A stretch of DNA of 7,040 nucleotides from Thioalkalivibrio sp. (GCA_007133115.1 SLNI01000255.1:1-7040); one strand, 5' to 3'. Numbered from the stretch's first letter, positions 1 to 6,170 are shown. Made by a program: numbers and translations. Notes: a model not told the origin generated them from the letters alone.

Positions 1-591
1 CCAGTGGTCACCATGATTGTGCGAGTAGATGACCGTGGAGATTGGCTTACCTTCGCCTATATGCTCCTGGAGCAGTTCCCAGGCCGCCCGCGCCGTCTCC
101 GCGTCAATCAGCACATCGTAGACGATCCAGCCGGTCTCGCCACGGATGAAGGTGATTTGCGCCAGGCCCACGCCCCGCACCTGGTAGATGCCCGGTGTAA
201 CCTCGTAGAGACCGTAGTTCTGGTTCAGCTTGGCGATGCGGTGCAACGACGGATGCACGCTGTCGAACTGCTCCTGCTCGTCGATGAAATTGAACGCATC
301 CATGTCCCAGGCGATGTGGCCGGCATCAGCCGGAATCTGCCGTTGCAGCATCGGCGCGATGAAGCCCTTGCGGTTCTCATCGAAATCCCGGGTATCCGAG
401 AACGGCAGCGTCTCGCGTGCCTCGTTCAGGATATCGATCGTGAACTGGGACGGGGGCTTGCCTTTCGGGTCAAAGTGCGACAACACCGTGTCGGCGCCGG
501 GCGCGGTATCGGCGATTCCGGCAGCCGGGAGAGCGATCGCGGTGGTCGCGATCAACGTGGCGAGCGCAAGCTTGCGCATCTGATGATGCAT
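1..591 (-). CDS. Secreted alkyl/aryl-sulfatase, SdsA1/YjcS metallo-beta-lactamase family (N-terminal part, runs off left edge)
   Basis: The minus-strand frame is open from ATG 591 to base 1, giving the first 197 residues of a longer protein; family members are about 650 residues. Residues 1-27 form a Sec signal peptide: basic start with RK at 6-7, hydrophobic stretch 8-24, probable cleavage after GIA at 27. The mature part resembles the N-terminal region of SdsA1-type alkylsulfatases, with GFIAP near 75, HIAWDMDAFNFI near 92, HPSLHRIAKLN near 115 and GIYQVRG. It ends in SHNHGDHW at 190-197, the HxHxDH metal motif (H191, H193, D195, H196) of the MBL fold. Such enzymes hydrolyse alkyl sulfates such as SDS to alcohol and sulfate, using two zinc ions, in the periplasm or outside the cell. 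The catalytic remainder, dimerisation and SCP2-like domains lie outside the window. ATG 591 is chosen for its strong ribosome site; ATG 579 is a possible inner start. The divergent LysR gene supports the call. The substrate is inferred from the family. Confidence 0.85.
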   Translation of the reverse strand, partial: MHHQMRKLALATLIATTAIALPAAGIADTAPGADTVLSHFDPKGKPPSQFTIDILNEARETLPFSDTRDFDENRKGFIAPMLQRQIPADAGHIAWDMDAFNFIDEQEQFDSVHPSLHRIAKLNQNYGLYEVTPGIYQVRGVGLAQITFIRGETGWIVYDVLIDAETARAAWELLQEHIGEGKPISTVIYSHNHGDHW

Positions 592-597
592 GGGTTA

Positions 598-604
598 CCC
601 CTCC
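598..604 (-). promoter_or_regulatory. Ribosome binding site of the alkylsulfatase gene
   Basis: On the minus strand this reads GGAGGGG, ending 6 nt before ATG 591. It favours the MHHQM start over the inner ATG at 579, from which it would be 18 nt away. Confidence 0.7.
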
Positions 605-625
605 AACTCGAAAGAAACGTCAGGG

Positions 626-655
626 AGTATTCGCAGAGGAGAGACGGCATGTCTA
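626..655 (-). promoter_or_regulatory. Candidate sigma-70 promoter for the alkylsulfatase gene
   Basis: On the minus strand TAGACA (bases 650-655, 5 of 6 matches to the -35 consensus) is followed after 18 bp by AATACT (626-631, 4 of 6 to the -10). Transcription would start near 619, leaving a leader of roughly 28 nt with the ribosome site inside it. The -35 box overlaps the 654-663 palindrome, which suits control by a LysR protein bound there. It is a consensus match by eye only. Confidence 0.35.
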
Positions 656-663
656 ATGCATTA
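654..663. promoter_or_regulatory. Palindrome TAATGCATTA, candidate LysR operator core
   Basis: A perfect 10-bp palindrome in the divergent gap, AT-rich within GC-rich DNA. It overlaps the candidate -35 box of the sulfatase promoter and is nested inside a GCATG/CATGC inverted pair with a 19-bp spacer. LysR-type sites are typically short AT-rich dyads of the T-N11-A kind. The assignment to the adjacent regulator is inference from position. Confidence 0.4.
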
Positions 664-690
664 TTGTGTTCATGCTGATACGCTTTGTGC

Positions 691-1656
691 ATGCATTTGA
701 AGCTTCGGCAACTCAGCCACGCTCTCGCGGTCTGGCGCCACGGCAGTTTTCGGCGCGCCGCCGCTGAGCAGCACCTCTCGCAGCCGGCGCTCTCCCGGAG
801 CATCCAGAATCTCGAGGAGTCTCTCGGTGTTCTGCTGTTCGATCGGCAGACTACGGAGGTTACCCCGACCGCTTTTGGCGACGCCTTGCTCCGCCGGGCC
901 GAGATCATCGTGACCGAGGCTGCCGAGCTCGAACGCGAAATGAAGCTCTTGAAGGGTCTGGACGTCGGTGGCCTGTCCGTTGCCATGGGCGTGTATGCGG
1001 CCGAGATGTCCGGCAACCGCGCGCTGGCGGAGCTTTCGAGTGCCCATCCAGATCTGCAGATCCGGGTGCAGCTTCGGAACTGGCGCGATGTTGAAAGGGT
1101 GGTGCGGGACCGCCGGGCCGACATCGGTTTCGGCGAAATCGGCCACCTGATGGACGCACCGGGTCTGCGCGTGGAACCGGTGGGTCGTCACGAGCTGGTG
1201 TTTTTCTGCAGGGCCGGACATCCGCTGCTGGCCCGGAATACGATCTCGGCCGAAGATCTGGATCGCTATCCGTTTGCCGGTGTTCCGATTCCGTCCCGCG
1301 CGGCGCCCCTGTTTCCGCGCAATTGCCGCATCGACCAAACCACTGGCGACCTGATCCCTCCGATCCTGGTAGAAGACCTGACCGCCGTGCGCACCCTCGT
1401 GGCCAATAGCGACGCCTTCGGGTCGGCAACCCCCGTTCAGGTCGAACCCTGGCTGCGAAGCGGCGAGCTTGCGGTGGTCCCATTCCGCGCTTCCTGGCTG
1501 CGCCTGAATTATGGGTTCATCTTTATCGAATCGCGCAGCCTGTCGCCGGCTGCCGAGACGTTCACCGAACTCGTTCGGCGGATCGAGCAAGAAGTCGAGC
1601 CAAAGAACCGGATTCTGGCCGATACGGTGCTGCAGGGAGTCAGGTCCGCCCTGTAA
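691..1656 (+). CDS. LysR-type transcriptional regulator, probable regulator of the divergent alkylsulfatase gene
   Basis: A 321-residue protein of normal LysR-family length. The N-terminal winged helix-turn-helix spans about residues 1-60. The classic signature runs from GSF (18-20) through AAAEQHLSQPALSRSIQNLE (23-42), followed by LGVLLFDR. A linker helix (about 60-85) leads to a periplasmic-binding-protein-like effector domain at about 90-295. The C-terminal tail after that is polar. It acts in the cytoplasm as a DNA-binding oligomer, probably a tetramer. Its position, divergent from an SdsA1-type sulfatase with a 99-bp shared control region, parallels the SdsB regulators of pseudomonads, which activate sdsA in response to the surfactant. 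The start is ATG 691, which gives the standard MxLxxLxxxLAV opening; TTG 685 in the same frame would add only two residues, and neither has a good ribosome site. The effector cannot be read from the sequence. Control of the downstream plus-strand genes instead is possible but less likely. Confidence 0.88.
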   Translation: MHLKLRQLSHALAVWRHGSFRRAAAEQHLSQPALSRSIQNLEESLGVLLFDRQTTEVTPTAFGDALLRRAEIIVTEAAELEREMKLLKGLDVGGLSVAMGVYAAEMSGNRALAELSSAHPDLQIRVQLRNWRDVERVVRDRRADIGFGEIGHLMDAPGLRVEPVGRHELVFFCRAGHPLLARNTISAEDLDRYPFAGVPIPSRAAPLFPRNCRIDQTTGDLIPPILVEDLTAVRTLVANSDAFGSATPVQVEPWLRSGELAVVPFRASWLRLNYGFIFIESRSLSPAAETFTELVRRIEQEVEPKNRILADTVLQGVRSAL

Positions 1657-1714
1657 GTCCCTGCCCTGCTCTGCATCGTTCCAGCGCCCGTTTCGCACTC
1701 GCCCGAGGGGTTGG

Positions 1715-1730
1715 TGCAAGGCTATGCAAG
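1715..1730. repeat. Short direct repeat TGCAAG x2, 10-bp period
   Basis: TGCAAG at 1715-1720 and again at 1725-1730 lie one helical turn apart, on the same DNA face, just upstream of the 1735-1764 inverted repeat. They could be activator half-sites or chance. Confidence 0.35.
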
Positions 1731-1734
1731 ATGT

Positions 1735-1764
1735 GTATGCTATCGCGGAATTCGATGAGCATAC
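1735..1764. promoter_or_regulatory. Imperfect inverted repeat/hairpin upstream of the outer-membrane protein gene
   Basis: The left arm GTATGCTATCG (1735-1745) pairs with CGAT (1753-1756) and AGCATAC (1758-1764). That is 11 paired positions, one bulged G at 1757 and a 7-nt loop. No T-run follows on either strand, so it is not a normal intrinsic terminator. It ends 34 bp before the ATG at 1799. It could be an operator dyad overlapping the possible -10 box, or an RNA hairpin in the leader. The structure is seen directly; the function is inferred. Confidence 0.5.
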
Positions 1765-1798
1765 GTACCTCTGGCACCCGAACCGACCGAGAGAACAA

Positions 1799-2602
1799 AT
1801 GATGAGAGCTAACCCCTTGGCGTGGCACAGCCCCGTACTCGTCCTGGTATTCGGCCTCGGCAGCGGGGCCCTGCAATCCGCAACCGCAGACCAGGCGGGC
1901 TGGAATTTCGAGGTCACACCCTATTTCTTCGCCGCCGGACTGGACGGAACCGCCGGTGTAAAGGGCCTCCAGGCCGATGTCGATGCCTCCTTCAGCGATA
2001 TCTGGGACAACCTCGATCTCGGCCTGATGGGATTGTTTACCGCGGAGAGAGGTCCGTGGACCTTCGGGTTCGAGGGGATTTACTTCGAAGTGGGTAACCA
2101 GGCCTCGAAAACCGCTACCGGGCCCCAGGGCCAGGTCTCGGTCAGCGGCGCCGTGGACGTTTCGTCGTCCGTGACCGTTCTGCAGCCGTCCGTGATGTAT
2201 CGCATCCTGGATGACCGGACGCGGGTCGACCTTGTAGGTGCACTGCGTTACACGAGGCTGAGCCTGGATCTCGATGTGAAGATCGCCGCAACCGATCCCC
2301 CGCTCGTGCCCCCCGGTGCAGGCTTCAACTTCAGCGGCTCCGACAACTGGACCGATGCGGTCGTGGGCGCCAAGGTGATTCACCCCATCTCGGATCGCTG
2401 GTCGCTACTGGGATACGCAGATGTGGGTGCGGGTGGCTCAGACCTCACGTACCAGATCGTCGCAGGCGTAAACTGGACCTTGAACGACCGTCTTACGGCC
2501 AAGGCCGGATACCGTTACGTGTACTGGGACTATGAGGATGACGGCGTCGTCTGGGATATCAGCGCAAGCGGTCCTTACCTCGGCCTCGGGATCGCGTTTT
2601 AA
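1799..2602 (+). CDS. Outer-membrane beta-barrel protein of unknown function
   Basis: A 267-residue protein. Residues 1-30 form a Sec signal peptide (R3, hydrophobic 12-25, probable cleavage after ATA at 28-30). The mature protein starts with WNFEVTPYFFAAGLDG, then GVKGLQADVDASFSD and IWDNLDLGLMG. This opening is familiar from a widespread proteobacterial family of uncharacterised small porin-like or opacity-like proteins. The rest alternates polar and hydrophobic residues in short stretches separated by turns rich in G, D and N, as in an 8- to 10-strand barrel. The last residue is F267 in GPYLGLGIAF, the terminal aromatic recognised by the BAM machinery. It should sit in the outer membrane. 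The frame stays open upstream into the LysR gene, but only from ATG 1799 (or 1802) does a signal peptide appear. The lipoprotein gene follows after 66 bp and may be co-transcribed. No specific ligand or transport role can be read. Confidence 0.8.
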   Translation: MMRANPLAWHSPVLVLVFGLGSGALQSATADQAGWNFEVTPYFFAAGLDGTAGVKGLQADVDASFSDIWDNLDLGLMGLFTAERGPWTFGFEGIYFEVGNQASKTATGPQGQVSVSGAVDVSSSVTVLQPSVMYRILDDRTRVDLVGALRYTRLSLDLDVKIAATDPPLVPPGAGFNFSGSDNWTDAVVGAKVIHPISDRWSLLGYADVGAGGSDLTYQIVAGVNWTLNDRLTAKAGYRYVYWDYEDDGVVWDISASGPYLGLGIAF

Positions 2603-2652
2603 CCACTTTGCAGACCCGGCGCGCGTTTGCGCGAACCCGTGGGGATGCCCAA

Positions 2653-2658
2653 AAGGAG
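2653..2658 (+). promoter_or_regulatory. Ribosome binding site of the lipoprotein gene
   Basis: AAGGAG lies 10 nt before ATG 2669 and supports that start over the in-frame ATG at 2645, which has only GTGGGG directly in front of it. Confidence 0.6.
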
Positions 2659-2668
2659 TCTGACGGAA

Positions 2669-3826
2669 ATGCGATACCTTCTGCTGGGTCTGTTCGCAGC
2701 CGCCCTTGTGGGCTGCCAATCGGAGAAGACCCCCGAGCCTCCCCTGGAGCCAACCGCGGAGGTCGACCCTGCCCCGGTCGTTGATATGCACACGAGCCGC
2801 ATTGCGCTCGACTGGGCGGGGACGTACGAGGGGCTGCTCTCCTGCGCGGATTGCGCAGGCATCCACACGCAGCTGACCCTTGAACCCGATGGCCGGTTTG
2901 AAATGGTGACACGGCGGCTCGTTCGTGACGCAGCGCCGTCCTCCGCACGGGGGACGTTCGACTGGGAGGCCGACGGCAACACCATCGCGCTCAGTGACGA
3001 CGCGGACGGACAGCGCTTCGCCGTGGGTGAGGGTCGCCTCCTTTTGCTGGAAGCCGGGCAGACAGAGCGGGCATGGGACCGGTCCGCCGCCACGCTGACG
3101 CAGTCGCCGCCCGCCGGGTTCAGCACCCGGCAGGATCTGCACGAGATGCTCGAGGACCATCGCTGGCAGCTCGTCGACGCGCGCGACGCGGCCAATGCGC
3201 GGATCGATGCCCTGTTTCCCGACCCGGAGCGATCGTTCGAATTCCACTTCGCTGAATCGCGTCTGCACGCGCAGGGCGGCTGCAACGGATTTCGGGCCGC
3301 ATTTGCGATCGATGCCGACGACAGGCTCGAGGTCACGGGCGCAGTCAGCACGATGATGGCCTGTGCCGCGCCGCTGATGGAAGCGGATGCGGCACTCTCG
3401 GCGCGGATGGCCGAGCCGCTGGAAACCGTCCTGGTACGGGGTGCACAGCCCACGCTGGTTCTGCTCACGCCGGCTGGCGATGCGCTGGTGCTGAAAGGAG
3501 AGCTCACGCCGGAGGCTCGGTACGGTGCTCCAACCCGGGTCTTCCTCGAGGTGGCCGCGCAAACGGTGGCGTGCGAGGCATCGGTGCGAGGCGATGGCCT
3601 GTGCCTGCAGGTGCGGGAGATCACCTTCGACGAACAGGGTCTGCGGGTGGATACGCCCTCCGAATGGCAGGTCCTCACCACGGACATCGAGGGTTACCAG
3701 CACGAACCCGGCATCCGCAACGTGTTGCGCTTGAAGCGCTTCGAGCCCACTGCTGGACCCGATGTGTCGGCCGGTCCGATCTACGTGCTGGACCTGGTGG
3801 TCGAGTCGGAGGTCGTGTCGGACTGA
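2669..3826 (+). CDS. Three-domain outer-membrane lipoprotein: NlpE N-terminal, META (HslJ-like) and DUF4377 domains
   Basis: A 385-residue lipoprotein. Residues 1-16 are a lipoprotein signal with lipobox LVGC, so C16 is the lipidated cysteine; Q17 at +2 points to sorting to the outer membrane. A proline-rich tether follows (about 20-36). Residues about 47-128 match the NlpE N-terminal domain, with GTYEGLLSCADCAGI carrying the CxxC pair C59/C62. In E. coli NlpE this domain is linked to copper and envelope stress sensing through Cpx. Residues about 160-280 form a META/HslJ domain, with W166, GGCNGF (203-208) and TMMAC (228-232). Residues about 289-380 resemble DUF4377, with C302, GLCLQV and a DIEGYQHEPG segment. 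Besides C16 there are exactly six cysteines, two in each domain, suggesting one intradomain disulfide each. The role is probably envelope stress or metal response, but this is inferred from domains. ATG 2645 would give a longer, more basic signal peptide and cannot be excluded. Confidence 0.82.
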   Translation: MRYLLLGLFAAALVGCQSEKTPEPPLEPTAEVDPAPVVDMHTSRIALDWAGTYEGLLSCADCAGIHTQLTLEPDGRFEMVTRRLVRDAAPSSARGTFDWEADGNTIALSDDADGQRFAVGEGRLLLLEAGQTERAWDRSAATLTQSPPAGFSTRQDLHEMLEDHRWQLVDARDAANARIDALFPDPERSFEFHFAESRLHAQGGCNGFRAAFAIDADDRLEVTGAVSTMMACAAPLMEADAALSARMAEPLETVLVRGAQPTLVLLTPAGDALVLKGELTPEARYGAPTRVFLEVAAQTVACEASVRGDGLCLQVREITFDEQGLRVDTPSEWQVLTTDIEGYQHEPGIRNVLRLKRFEPTAGPDVSAGPIYVLDLVVESEVVSD

Positions 3827-3847
3827 CGCCCGGCCGCCGCCAGGCGC

Positions 3848-4720
3848 TCAGCCGATGCGAGGGCCTGTGGCCGGCAGATGCTGTATATGCCGGCGCAGCA
3901 GCAGGGCGAGAATCAGGACCGGGGCCTGAAGCAGCACGAACAGCGCGCCAAAGGCGGCAAATTCCGGTTCCTGAAAGGTCGTCAGCGCCAACAGCGCGGC
4001 GATGCCGACATTGCGCACCCCGAACTCGATCGCGAGCACGGCGCGGTCGGTTCGATTCAGCTGCAGGAGGCTCCCGCTTAACCACCCTGCAACGAGCGCG
4101 AGCAGCGTGAAAGCAACCGTGACCCGTACGGCGTCGCCGAACATCACGACAACCGCATCCCGCTGTTCGAAAAACACCAGAACGAGGAAGAACACCAGCA
4201 GGCCAAGACCGGACGCCCGGAGGAATCGTCCGCCGCGCTCGATGGCCGCGGGAAGGAAATGCCTCAGGGTCATCCCGACTGCAACCGGCAGCAACAGGAA
4301 CAACAGGAGGCGGGCCGTCATTTCACCGACCGGCACGCCGAACGCCTCTACACCGAGCGCCGCCGGCACGACGGCCGCGAACAGCAGCGGCATCGCCGCC
4401 AGCGCGACGAATCCCGAAACCGTCGTCAGCGTGATCGAGAACGCGACGTTCAGGCGGGCGACGGAACAGTAGTAGTTGGACAGAACCCCGCCCGGGCTGA
4501 CGGCGACGAGGAGCAGACCGCCGGCCAGAACGGGAGGTGGGTTCAGCCACCAGATCACCAGTACCGCCAGCAACGGCAGGAGCAGGAGCTGACCGAAGGT
4601 CCCCCCGACGAGTGCCCGGCGCATGCGCAGAGAGGCCGTCAGTTGGCCTTGCGAGATCTCGGTGCCGACGATGGTCATCATCAGCACCACGATGATCGGA
4701 AGGAGGGATTCGAGGTTCAT
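3848..4720 (-). CDS. Bile acid:sodium symporter (BASS/SBF) family transporter
   Basis: A 290-residue, very hydrophobic inner-membrane protein with about nine membrane helices. Family hallmarks are the crossover motif SPGGVLSNYYCS (75-86) with RLNVAFSITLTTVSG, and the second crossover IEFGVRNVGIAAL (231-243). Compared with the bacterial ASBT structure (numbering from memory), the Na1 residues are all present: S81, N82, S95, T99 and E232. For Na2, Q44 and E232 are kept but the glutamine of the EVGMQN motif is R236. The first helix of bacterial ASBT has no counterpart, so the topology resembles the nine-helix mammalian NTCP and ASBT. No other usual start codon lies in frame between ATG 4720 and the in-frame bioA stop at 4793-4795. 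GGGAGA stands 7 nt upstream. Family members carry bile acids, pantoate-type compounds, pyruvate and other organic anions; the substrate here is unknown. It lies 72 bp after bioA on the same strand, probably in one operon, and converges on the lipoprotein gene with 21 bp between stops. Confidence 0.87.
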   Translation of the reverse strand: MNLESLLPIIVVLMMTIVGTEISQGQLTASLRMRRALVGGTFGQLLLLPLLAVLVIWWLNPPPVLAGGLLLVAVSPGGVLSNYYCSVARLNVAFSITLTTVSGFVALAAMPLLFAAVVPAALGVEAFGVPVGEMTARLLLFLLLPVAVGMTLRHFLPAAIERGGRFLRASGLGLLVFFLVLVFFEQRDAVVVMFGDAVRVTVAFTLLALVAGWLSGSLLQLNRTDRAVLAIEFGVRNVGIAALLALTTFQEPEFAAFGALFVLLQAPVLILALLLRRHIQHLPATGPRIG

Positions 4721-4727
4721 GGACGGA

Positions 4728-4733
4728 TCTCCC
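4728..4733 (-). promoter_or_regulatory. Ribosome binding site of the BASS transporter gene
   Basis: The minus strand reads GGGAGA, 7 nt before ATG 4720. It confirms the short N-terminus, with no extra helix upstream. Confidence 0.55.
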
Positions 4734-4792
4734 GCACGATCACCGGCCCGGCTCCGGGTTTCCGGCCGGCGCGCACCGACCGTCAGCTTCCT

Positions 4793-6154
4793 TCACACCC
4801 CCGTGGCCCGGTCGATTCCCTCGGCCATGACCTCGGCAAGAAAATCGATCTCGTCCTCGGTGATCACGTAGGGCGGCATGAGGTAACCGACATTACCCAG
4901 CGGGCGCAGTAATGCACCGCGCGTGAGCCCATGCCGGTAGATGTCCAGTCCGCGGCGTTCCTGCCATGGAAAAGGCGTACGGGCGGCCTTGTCCTGCACG
5001 AGTTCCACCGCCGCGACCATACCCGTCTGGCGCACCTCGGCGACGTGCGGGTGGTCCTGCAGGGGTGCCAGGGCGGTCTGCATGCGTGCGGCGAGACGGG
5101 TGTTCCGTTCCAGCACCGGTTCGTTCGCAAAGATGTCCAGCGTGGCCAATGCGGCGCGGCAGGCCAGCGGATTGCCGGTATACGAATGCGAGTGCAGAAA
5201 GGCGTTCAGCTTCTCGTAGTCGTCGTAGAACGCGTCGTAGACCTCGTTCGTGGTCAAGACGACGGCGAGCGGCAGGTACCCGCCGGTCAGGCCCTTGGAG
5301 AGACACAGGAAATCCGGGCTGATCGGCCCTTGCTCGCAGGCGAACAGCGTGCCCGTGCGTCCGAAACCGACAGCGATCTCGTCGGCGATCAGGTGCACCC
5401 CGTGGCGGTCGCAGGCTTCCCGCAACAGGCGCAGGTATTCGGGATCGTACATGCGCATGCCGCCGGCGCATTGCACCAACGGCTCGACGATCACCGCACA
5501 GGTTTCGTGCGCGTGCTCCGCCAGCGCGCGTTCCATGTGCACGAACTGGCGTCGTGCAACATCGGCGCAGGTCTCGTCCGGTCCCCGGTCGAAGCAGTCG
5601 GGCGACGGTACCGTGAGCACCGGCATCATCAAGGGCGCATAGGTGGCCCGGTACAGTTCCACCGCGCCCACAGCCAACGCCCCGAGCGTCTCGCCGTGGT
5701 AGCTGTTGGACAGACAGATGAAGCGGGTTTTCTCCGGGTGACCGCGGTTCTTCCAGTAATGGAAGCTCATCTTGAGCGCCACCTCGACCGCGGCACTGCC
5801 GTTGTCGGCAAAGAACACCCGGTCGAGACCCTCGGGGGTGAGCCTGATCAGTCGTTCGGACAGCTGAACCACCGGCTCGTGGGTGCAGCCGGCCAGGATG
5901 ACGTGTTCCAACTGCTCCAACTGGTCCCGGATCGCCGCGTTGATCCCCGGGTGGGCGTGCCCGAACAGATTCACCCACCAGGAGCTGATCGCATCGAGGT
6001 AACGCTTGCCCTCGAAATCCTCCAGCCAGACCCCCTCCCCCCGCCGGATCGCCAGCAGCGGCAGCGTTCCCTCCTCCCCGTAATCCTTCATCTGGGTACA
6101 GGGGTGCCAGAGAGCCGCCAGATCGCGTTGCTTCAGTGTCAGAGAGTCGTCCAT
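4793..6154 (-). CDS. bioA: Adenosylmethionine-8-amino-7-oxononanoate aminotransferase (DAPA synthase)
   Basis: A 453-residue class III PLP aminotransferase of normal BioA length. It converts 8-amino-7-oxononanoate (KAPA) to 7,8-diaminononanoate (DAPA) with S-adenosylmethionine as amino donor, the antepenultimate step of biotin synthesis, in the cytoplasm. Visible features are WHPCTQMKD (16-24), SSWW (57-60), GCTHEP (89-94), the phosphate-binding DNGSAAVEVALKM (117-129), SYHGE (151-155), the cofactor aspartate in ADEIAVGFGRTG (D258), the Schiff-base lysine in LSKGLTGGY (K287), HSHSYTGNPLAC, and RPLGNVGYLMPPYV near the C-terminus. C19 stands where E. coli BioA has Tyr17; HPCTQMKD also occurs in Pseudomonas-type BioA, so this is a lineage variant rather than damage. 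ATG 6154 gives the expected MDDSLTLKQRDLAALWHPC opening. The open frame continues upstream into the aminomutase gene without family similarity. No good Shine-Dalgarno precedes it; a G8 tract on the mRNA strand lies 16 nt upstream. No other bio genes are in the window. Confidence 0.96.
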   Translation of the reverse strand: MDDSLTLKQRDLAALWHPCTQMKDYGEEGTLPLLAIRRGEGVWLEDFEGKRYLDAISSWWVNLFGHAHPGINAAIRDQLEQLEHVILAGCTHEPVVQLSERLIRLTPEGLDRVFFADNGSAAVEVALKMSFHYWKNRGHPEKTRFICLSNSYHGETLGALAVGAVELYRATYAPLMMPVLTVPSPDCFDRGPDETCADVARRQFVHMERALAEHAHETCAVIVEPLVQCAGGMRMYDPEYLRLLREACDRHGVHLIADEIAVGFGRTGTLFACEQGPISPDFLCLSKGLTGGYLPLAVVLTTNEVYDAFYDDYEKLNAFLHSHSYTGNPLACRAALATLDIFANEPVLERNTRLAARMQTALAPLQDHPHVAEVRQTGMVAAVELVQDKAARTPFPWQERRGLDIYRHGLTRGALLRPLGNVGYLMPPYVITEDEIDFLAEVMAEGIDRATGV

Positions 6155-6170
6155 GCGGCAAGTGTAGCAA

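Larger units (their letters stand above)
592..690. promoter_or_regulatory. Divergent control region between the alkylsulfatase and LysR genes
   Basis: This 99-bp gap is more AT-rich than its surroundings and should hold promoters for both directions plus the LysR-family operator. It contains the perfect 10-bp palindrome at 654-663 and a GCATG (647-651) / CATGC (671-675) inverted pair flanking it. The hexamer ATGCAT occurs at 656-661 and again at each start codon (586-591 and 691-696). No convincing Shine-Dalgarno precedes the LysR start at 691. LysR-type regulators usually bind dyads in such divergent gaps and repress their own gene while activating the neighbour; that role is inferred here. 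Confidence 0.6.
1657..1798 (+). promoter_or_regulatory. Leader region between the LysR gene and the outer-membrane protein gene
   Basis: This 142-bp gap holds no gene and no clear rho-independent terminator for the LysR gene: no GC stem followed by a T-run. Its right half carries a direct repeat (1715-1730) and an imperfect inverted repeat (1735-1764). TATGCT at 1736-1741 could be a -10 box, with TTGGTG (1711-1716) as a poor -35 at 19 bp, so the promoter is uncertain. A weak purine-rich site, GAGAG, precedes the ATG at 1799. Confidence 0.4.

Noticed and set aside
4..678. Long plus-strand open frame opposite the alkylsulfatase
   Set aside because: It is antisense to a clear signal-peptide and MBL-family coding frame; its translation is rich in R, H and Q with no recognisable domain, typical of GC-rich shadow frames.
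1511..1798. N-terminal extension of the outer-membrane protein frame
   Set aside because: The frame is open upstream but overlaps the LysR gene in another frame, and a signal peptide appears only from ATG 1799.
670..1917. 415-codon minus-strand open frame across the LysR gene and beyond
   Set aside because: It is antisense to the well-recognised LysR protein, its translation has no family features, and it runs through the leader into the next gene.
2620..2633. CGCGC-GTTT-GCGCG hairpin as a terminator between the barrel and lipoprotein genes
   Set aside because: The stem is only five base pairs and no T-run follows on either strand, so it is weak evidence for termination.
2438..3703. 421-codon minus-strand open frame opposite the lipoprotein gene
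   Set aside because: The plus strand encodes a lipobox and three recognisable domains; the minus translation shows none.
3827..3847. Bidirectional terminator between the convergent lipoprotein and transporter genes
   Set aside because: The 21-bp gap is GC-rich but I see no stable symmetric stem with flanking T-runs.
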